The notes under the pieces were generated by a model. That model saw nothing but the letters and a program-made list of their open reading frames with translations. It had not been told where the DNA came from and made no database searches. A stretch of 64,000 nt of DNA from Dittrichia graveolens. Taxonomy: Eukaryota > Streptophyta > Magnoliopsida > Asterales > Asteraceae. Where the stretch lies: positions 86,322,147 to 86,386,146 of the forward strand of contig JARJIL010000004.1 in the NCBI GenBank assembly GCA_038502395.1, in the 5' to 3' direction. The first letter of the stretch is position 1. Each line of letters begins with the position of its first letter. Both the position numbers and the translations under genes were made by a program. Positions 58,889 through 64,000 of the stretch are shown here, in pieces.

Positions 58889-60045
58889 GTCCTTTATATG
58901 AAAATTTTACAAACTTGATCGGTGCTTAATTTTTAAAACTTGAACACGCACAATCTTTTATCTATTAACTTTAACAGAGCTACAGTTAGACATATCAAAA
59001 TAATAATGTTACCCTTTTTAATATTACATGAATGGTATTTTAATAAAAAATAAATAAAATAAAATTAGTTTTTGGTTTGAACTTGTATCTTTTTTTTGTG
59101 AAAGTTCATGTGTTAGCAGATAAACATTTACATATTAATTTTTAGTTTTTAATATATATTTTAATCTTCAATCACTAATTTGTCCTCTTGAATATTTCTG
59201 TTTTTCATAGTGTGTTTGAATGACTCGAAAAATATTTACACAAATCGATAATTTTAAGAACAAATCTGGATGAATAAAAACCCTAAATTCGACAACAAAA
59301 AATCATCTACACACGAAGACACACACTTAAAGAACACACACCTGGACACACGCACACTCGTTGAACACACACATGGATTTAAATATGAAACATGGAAAAC
59401 ACCTACAACAAAATTTATGAGGGTTGAGTGGTGTGGTTGCAAACCCTAACACAAACACACACCCCTATAACCCCTAAACCTATATTCAAACCCTAATACA
59501 AATCTAGATCTACAACATTTGATCAAAGATAATGAAAGAAAAACCCCTAAATTGAATAACACACACCTACAACCACATATCTCACCTACAACCACGAATC
59601 CACCACCTATGAACACAGATCTGGAGAGAAAAAAAGTAAAAGAAAAAGATCGAGGGGATTACTATAATGGAGACGACTAATGAGTGAGGATGGCGCAAGT
59701 GGAGTAGACTTGTTGTTGGAGCTAATGGTGGCTGGCATAAGATGGTAGCCGGAAAAGGGTGATGGCTAGCGGTGTTCTTGTGAGAATAGGACAAAGAGAG
59801 AGAGAGAGAGATTATTATAACGGGGTGTTTAAGAATTTTTATTTAAATAAAAATACCTAATATAATATTATATAATTATTTAATAATAAAATAATTTTTA
59901 AATGATTTAAAATTAAAGATTTTTTATATAAGGACTAATTATGTAAAAAGTAAGCCGACCATTTTCAAAAATTTAACATTTGTTAAGATACAAAGGACAT
60001 TGTGTGTTCATGTTTTAAAAATTAAAAACTGAGTTTACAAAGGAC
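58889..60045. mobile_element. TIR element, ~1.16 kb, non-autonomous
   Basis: Left: GTCCTTTATATG and later TTAATTTTTAAAACTTGAAC. Right in reverse: GTCCTTTGTAAACTC and then TTAATTTTTAAAACATGAAC. The arms align over about 70 bp with gaps. The right arm has an internal duplication of ACAAAGGACATTG. No target duplication was confirmed. The interior has leader-like sequence with an AG repeat (59791-59810). Part is shared in inverted form with 49555-50650. Confidence 0.55.
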
Positions 60046-62059
60046 ATTGCAGCCATTGTCACCGTCATCTGGAGAAATGAATCTGTGAAGCCTCCCCCCT
60101 TAATTGGTTTTCTAGTAAAGTTGTCGACGGCCTATAGTATAAACCTAACAACCACGGTGGTTGATGAACAAAGGAAAACGACCATCACTCCACCGCCACA
60201 TAACGTCTGGCTCCTTATGAATTCGACGGCCCGATGCCGCCTTAAAACTAATGATCCACCATCGCCGCGGTGCCCTAATCTGCCATCACCTACACTGTCC
60301 GGCTCTAACATCGTCGTTGCCATCCTAACACCATCACTGTGGACATTTTGTCAATCTAGGGTACGATTAATGATAAGATAATTGCAGACCATCATCTATG
60401 GTTCGAAAGGTAATTTCACCTTCTAATGCTTTGAAAAGAGTCGGATTATGATGGTGCACATCGGATCGTTTGCGACCAACCACAACCATCTCTACTATTT
60501 TTTTTATTTCGAAAGTGAATATCTGTTCGATCCACATCTATTAGTGTTGGGTGACTTTTGTTCTCTAAGAGTAGTCATTTGTTGGTGTTTGAAGGAGCAC
60601 AAGATTGTGCATCAATTTTGGAACATATATGGTGTTTGAAGGAGCACAAGATTCTACATGTGTGTTGCACATTAGTTGGTTTTTTTTAATTCTGTAGAAA
60701 ATTGTTTCTGTTATGCTCATCAAAAATGGGTTTAACTCGGGTACATCAGTTTTGTAATATGTAAAATGCTTCATACTGGTTTCACCAAGACTTATTCATC
60801 ATTTTGTTAGTTATTTGTTTAAAATTCTAAATGTACATATTGTTCATCATGGAAGTGTTTTAAATTTGTTTTATAAAATGTTATTTTTGATGAATTTAGC
60901 TATTTTTAACTAGATGATTTTTGTTCATCGTTTTTTAGAATTTGAATCACACATGCCGAAGTTGGTTTTAGAAAGTTGGTGTTTTGAACGTGATTTTAGG
61001 AAGTGATGAAATGATATAAATCTATTTCTTCATTAAATTTATTAAAATTGTATAATCTAGTTTTCATTATTTCTTAATTAGGAATATACGTGATTGTAAA
61101 AATTGCCAATATTTTTTTATTTTCTAATCTACCCTTAAACTTTATTAAGTTGACAGTTACTATTAATTAGATTTTGACTATTTCTAGTTGACTTTTGATG
61201 AAATCTTATGGCTCAAAATCTCTCTTACACCTTTTACCTAGATTTAACTCTTATAATAACCTGGTATATGAGGTAGTGCGCATAACTATGTGACACAGGT
61301 TTGGTTAACGTGTCAATGACGTGGTGATGATGTGGATGATGACATGGTTTTTCTTATAAAAAATTATTCAAAAATAAAATCAATAATATTATTACTTTTT
61401 AATAATAATAAAAATCAAATGTGTGGTTCACCCGATGATGAAGGCTTCATCTTCACCATTTGATTAAACCCTAAAATATTCAAACTCATATTGAATAAAT
61501 CAGATCTGTGATGTTTGAAGGTTTCATTTAAACCCTAAAATCTTCAAACTTCGAAGGTCTGTAATCGATGATGTCAAATGATTTGGTTCACCTGATGATT
61601 TAGGGCTTATGTGTAAGACTGGGTTAAGGAGAGATTAAATAGGATTCAAATAAAAGACTTCAAATTTTCATCGTCTGTTGGTTCTTTTATTTCTAGATTT
61701 TGTTTTAAGATTTCGATTCTGATTTTGATATAATATTTCGATCCTGATTTTCATCATCTCTTGGTTCTTTCACTTCTGGATTTCAATCAAAGGGTTCATC
61801 ACTTTAGTTCTCCATTTATGGGTTTAATGTTCTAGTTCTTCAAATCTTAAAGTAGAACACATTGAATAATATTCTCTAAGAATATTGATGTGGCATTGGT
61901 TTATCCATGTAGAAATTAATTTGCTATTTAAATAAATAAAAAATTAATAGAATGACCATTACCCGCTAAATAGGTAACTAGATACAACAACGAGTAGCTT
62001 TTGAATGTCTAATACATTAAATGGTAATTTTTATGGTTGAATATATACAATAGCAAAAA
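60046..62059. other. No gene recognised
   Basis: Short frames at 60085-60381 and 60448-60639 have no family match. GGTGTTTGAAGGAGCACAAG occurs twice 44 bp apart (60587 and 60631). Phrases like TAAACCCTAAAATCTTCAAA repeat near 61465-61550. It may be decayed transposon or leader sequence. Confidence 0.35.
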
Positions 62060-62356
62060 GTTACAACTTCATTACATTTCTGATCCTAAACTTGATACTT
62101 AAAAATAATAAAATTAAGAATTTTCTTAAATATGACATTTGAAAATGTTATAAAGGGTAAATATAGCAAATATGATATATATTTTATTACTTAAGATGAT
62201 ATATATAAAATTCTTATAATAATTTTGATTCGATTTTAATAAAAAGAGAAATCAAAATTAAAATTCTAATTTCGATTAAATGGATGTTAAGATTTATTAT
62301 TTAAATTTATTTTAAGTTTGATTTCTTTTAGTTTTTTATTTATATTAGAAAATAGG
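62060..62356 (-). mobile_element. Helitron-type AT-rich repeat, truncated
   Basis: Blocks AATAAAATTAAGAATTTT, ATGTTATAAAGGGTAAATAT and TTTTTATTTATATTAGA match the Helitron-type family, same orientation as 3.1-5.0 kb. The 3' half is absent. Confidence 0.5.
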
Positions 62357-62477
62357 GAAAAATATTAAATGCAGGGAAGATTTTCATTGAATACTATACG
62401 TTTACAAGGCCACCGTGCCTAGCGATATGAAACCGAACCTTGACCCAACGCTAACCTACACCGAAACTATGCTTACG

Positions 62478-62643
62478 TAGGGATGGCAAAACACCCCGAA
62501 CCCGACGGGGAAACCCGAAAGCCGGTGAAGTTCGGGTCGGGTTAAGTCATTTCGGGTCGGGGTCGGGGTCGGGGAAATTTCGAGGATTTCTTTGGGTTCG
62601 GGTTCGGTATCAGGACAAGGTACCCCCGCCCCGCCCCGCCCCG

Positions 62644-62674
<31 letters not shown>

Positions 62675-64000
62675 AAATTTATATATATATATAATATTGT
62701 AAATACTAAATAGGTTTAGGGTTTTTAACACTTCATTCTCTACTTCTCTTCATCAGTCTTCACGCAGCTCACGCTCCTCCATTTCTCCAGGTCGCCGCCG
62801 CAACCCACCTTCGAGAGCAGCTAAGCAGGTCACCGCCGACAGTCTCCACCTTCGAGAGCAGGTCATCGCCGACACTCGACAGCCACCCACACTCGACAGT
62901 CTCCACTCCGCCGACACTTTGTTCTCTACTTCTCTGGATTTGTCGAGTTGCAGGTCGCCGGCGTTTGTCGAGTTGCAGGTCACTGCCGTTTGTCGAGTTG
63001 TATGTCTCGATTTGAGGTATCGTTTGTCGATTTTTGTTTCTTGTTTTTGATAAATTTGAATCTTTGGTTGTCGATTCTACAGGCTCCTGCCGTTAATTTG
63101 TCGAGTTGCAAGTCACCATCTGGATTTGAGGTATCTCTCGATTTGTGTTTGATTAATTTTTGGTACCATCTGGATTTGAGGTATGCCCGTTTGATTAATT
63201 TGTGTTGATAATCTGCTTTAGATGGTGATGACTGATGATTAAATTTTTGGTTCCAAGGTCTTGTAATTTTGTCTGTTTGATTAATTTTTGGTTCGAAGGT
63301 CTTATAATTTTGAACAATTTGAGGTATGCTCGTTTGTGTGTTTGATTAATCATGGTGAAAACTTTGAAATTAACATGACAAATTGTCCTCCATGTATGTT
63401 ATTATTCATGTATCGCCTTATACATTGTATCGCCTTAATTGTCCTCCAATTACAGATTTTATGTTTTGGTTCCTACTTCAAATTAACATGAAAAATTTGG
63501 TTCGTGATAATAAATTTGGTTCCTACTTGAATTACTTGTATAATTAGTTGCTTGATTACTTGTATAGCATGTTCGATTTATGAACTTATGTATTGTCCGA
63601 AGTAGCTCCTATCTTCACCTTTCGCAGGCATAAATCGGGTCTATAATCAAATGTTTAAACTGTTGTATCTCTAGATTTTAACCATCTGCATTGCACTACT
63701 AAACTTATCTCCATAGTGATCAGTTTCATCTGCAATTTTATCTTCTTCTATTAGTATATTTTTAGTTTCTTTAAAACCTATAAATCATAATATTGGACCG
63801 TGTAAGTTTAAGTTTCAACCTGACTTCTATATGCATTTCAGATCGGTGAATCAGTCAAATCATCTCTGATTTCAACTTCTCATGCTTGAGCAGTTGAGCG
63901 TGACTATTAGTTATTTAGTTTTGTGATAATTATTATCTGTTTGTGTAATTGCTTGGTAACTTTTAGACTGTACTTGGTTCATGTAAATAAGTACTAGTGG
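62478..64000 (+). mobile_element. Probable 5' part of a hAT element leaving the window
   Basis: AGGGATGGCAAAACACCCCG is a typical plant hAT-like start. It is followed by CGGGTCGGG-rich subterminal sequence, a TA tract (62643-62694), and leader-like DNA with repeated TTTGTCGAGTTGCAGGTC phrases. Downstream are several GGTAT..TTTGATTAAT-type segments resembling splice junctions. No transposase frame appears before the window ends, so the call rests on the terminus and layout. It could instead be only a short non-autonomous element beside unrelated DNA. Confidence 0.35.

Overview
The window looks like intergenic, transposon-dense DNA of a flowering plant, very AT-rich, with no intact cellular gene visible. 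The evidence is eukaryotic and plant-like: solo LTRs that begin TGTAACATCC, a retrotransposon primer-binding site matching plant tRNA-Asp, Helitrons ending in CTAG, a CACTA terminus (CACTACAAGAAAA on the minus strand), and hAT- and Mutator-type miniature elements with 8-10 bp target duplications. The style of the LTRs and MITEs reminds me of Asteraceae, but that is an impression I could not verify.

Layout. 1-2.2 kb: an LTR-like fragment carrying a Helitron. 2.7-6.0 kb: an inverted-repeat element, then a head-to-tail run of minus-strand Helitron copies, one split by a MITE with a 10-bp target duplication. 6.3-17.1 kb: hAT-type MITEs, a 2.2-kb solo LTR inside an older hAT-like element, and a CAC-rich low-complexity tract split by another hAT-like element. 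12.5-22.1 kb: four members of a terminal-inverted-repeat family, three of them next to TA tracts (a fifth lies at 31.1-32.6 kb). 22.6-25.5 kb: two Mutator-like elements 19 bp apart. 25.6-27.6 kb: a minus-strand solo LTR. 32.65-41.64 kb: a non-autonomous Athila/Tat-type LTR retrotransposon with a broken gag-like frame, interrupted by a solo LTR (internal region) and by Helitrons (3' LTR). 42.2-46.3 kb: another solo LTR and a second LTR family. 47-56 kb: a 151-bp tandem repeat, MITEs, and decayed minus-strand retroelement pieces (RNase H-like, Ty3 gag, polypurine tract). 56.5-57.6 kb: the 3' end of a CACTA element with its last exon and a 40-bp minisatellite. 57.8-62.4 kb: Helitron copies, a MITE dimer and another inverted-repeat element. 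62.5-64 kb: probable 5' part of a hAT element leaving the window.

Nothing here acts as a set of cooperating host genes. The history is one of nested insertion, LTR-LTR recombination that left solo LTRs, and decay. The most notable structures are arrays of a TCCGA/TCGGA motif inside five LTRs of at least two families, a conserved 14-bp palindrome in related solo LTRs, a MITE dimer sharing a target duplication, a 76-bp near-perfect palindrome, and the TA-tract-associated element family. All boundaries and identities were read by eye.
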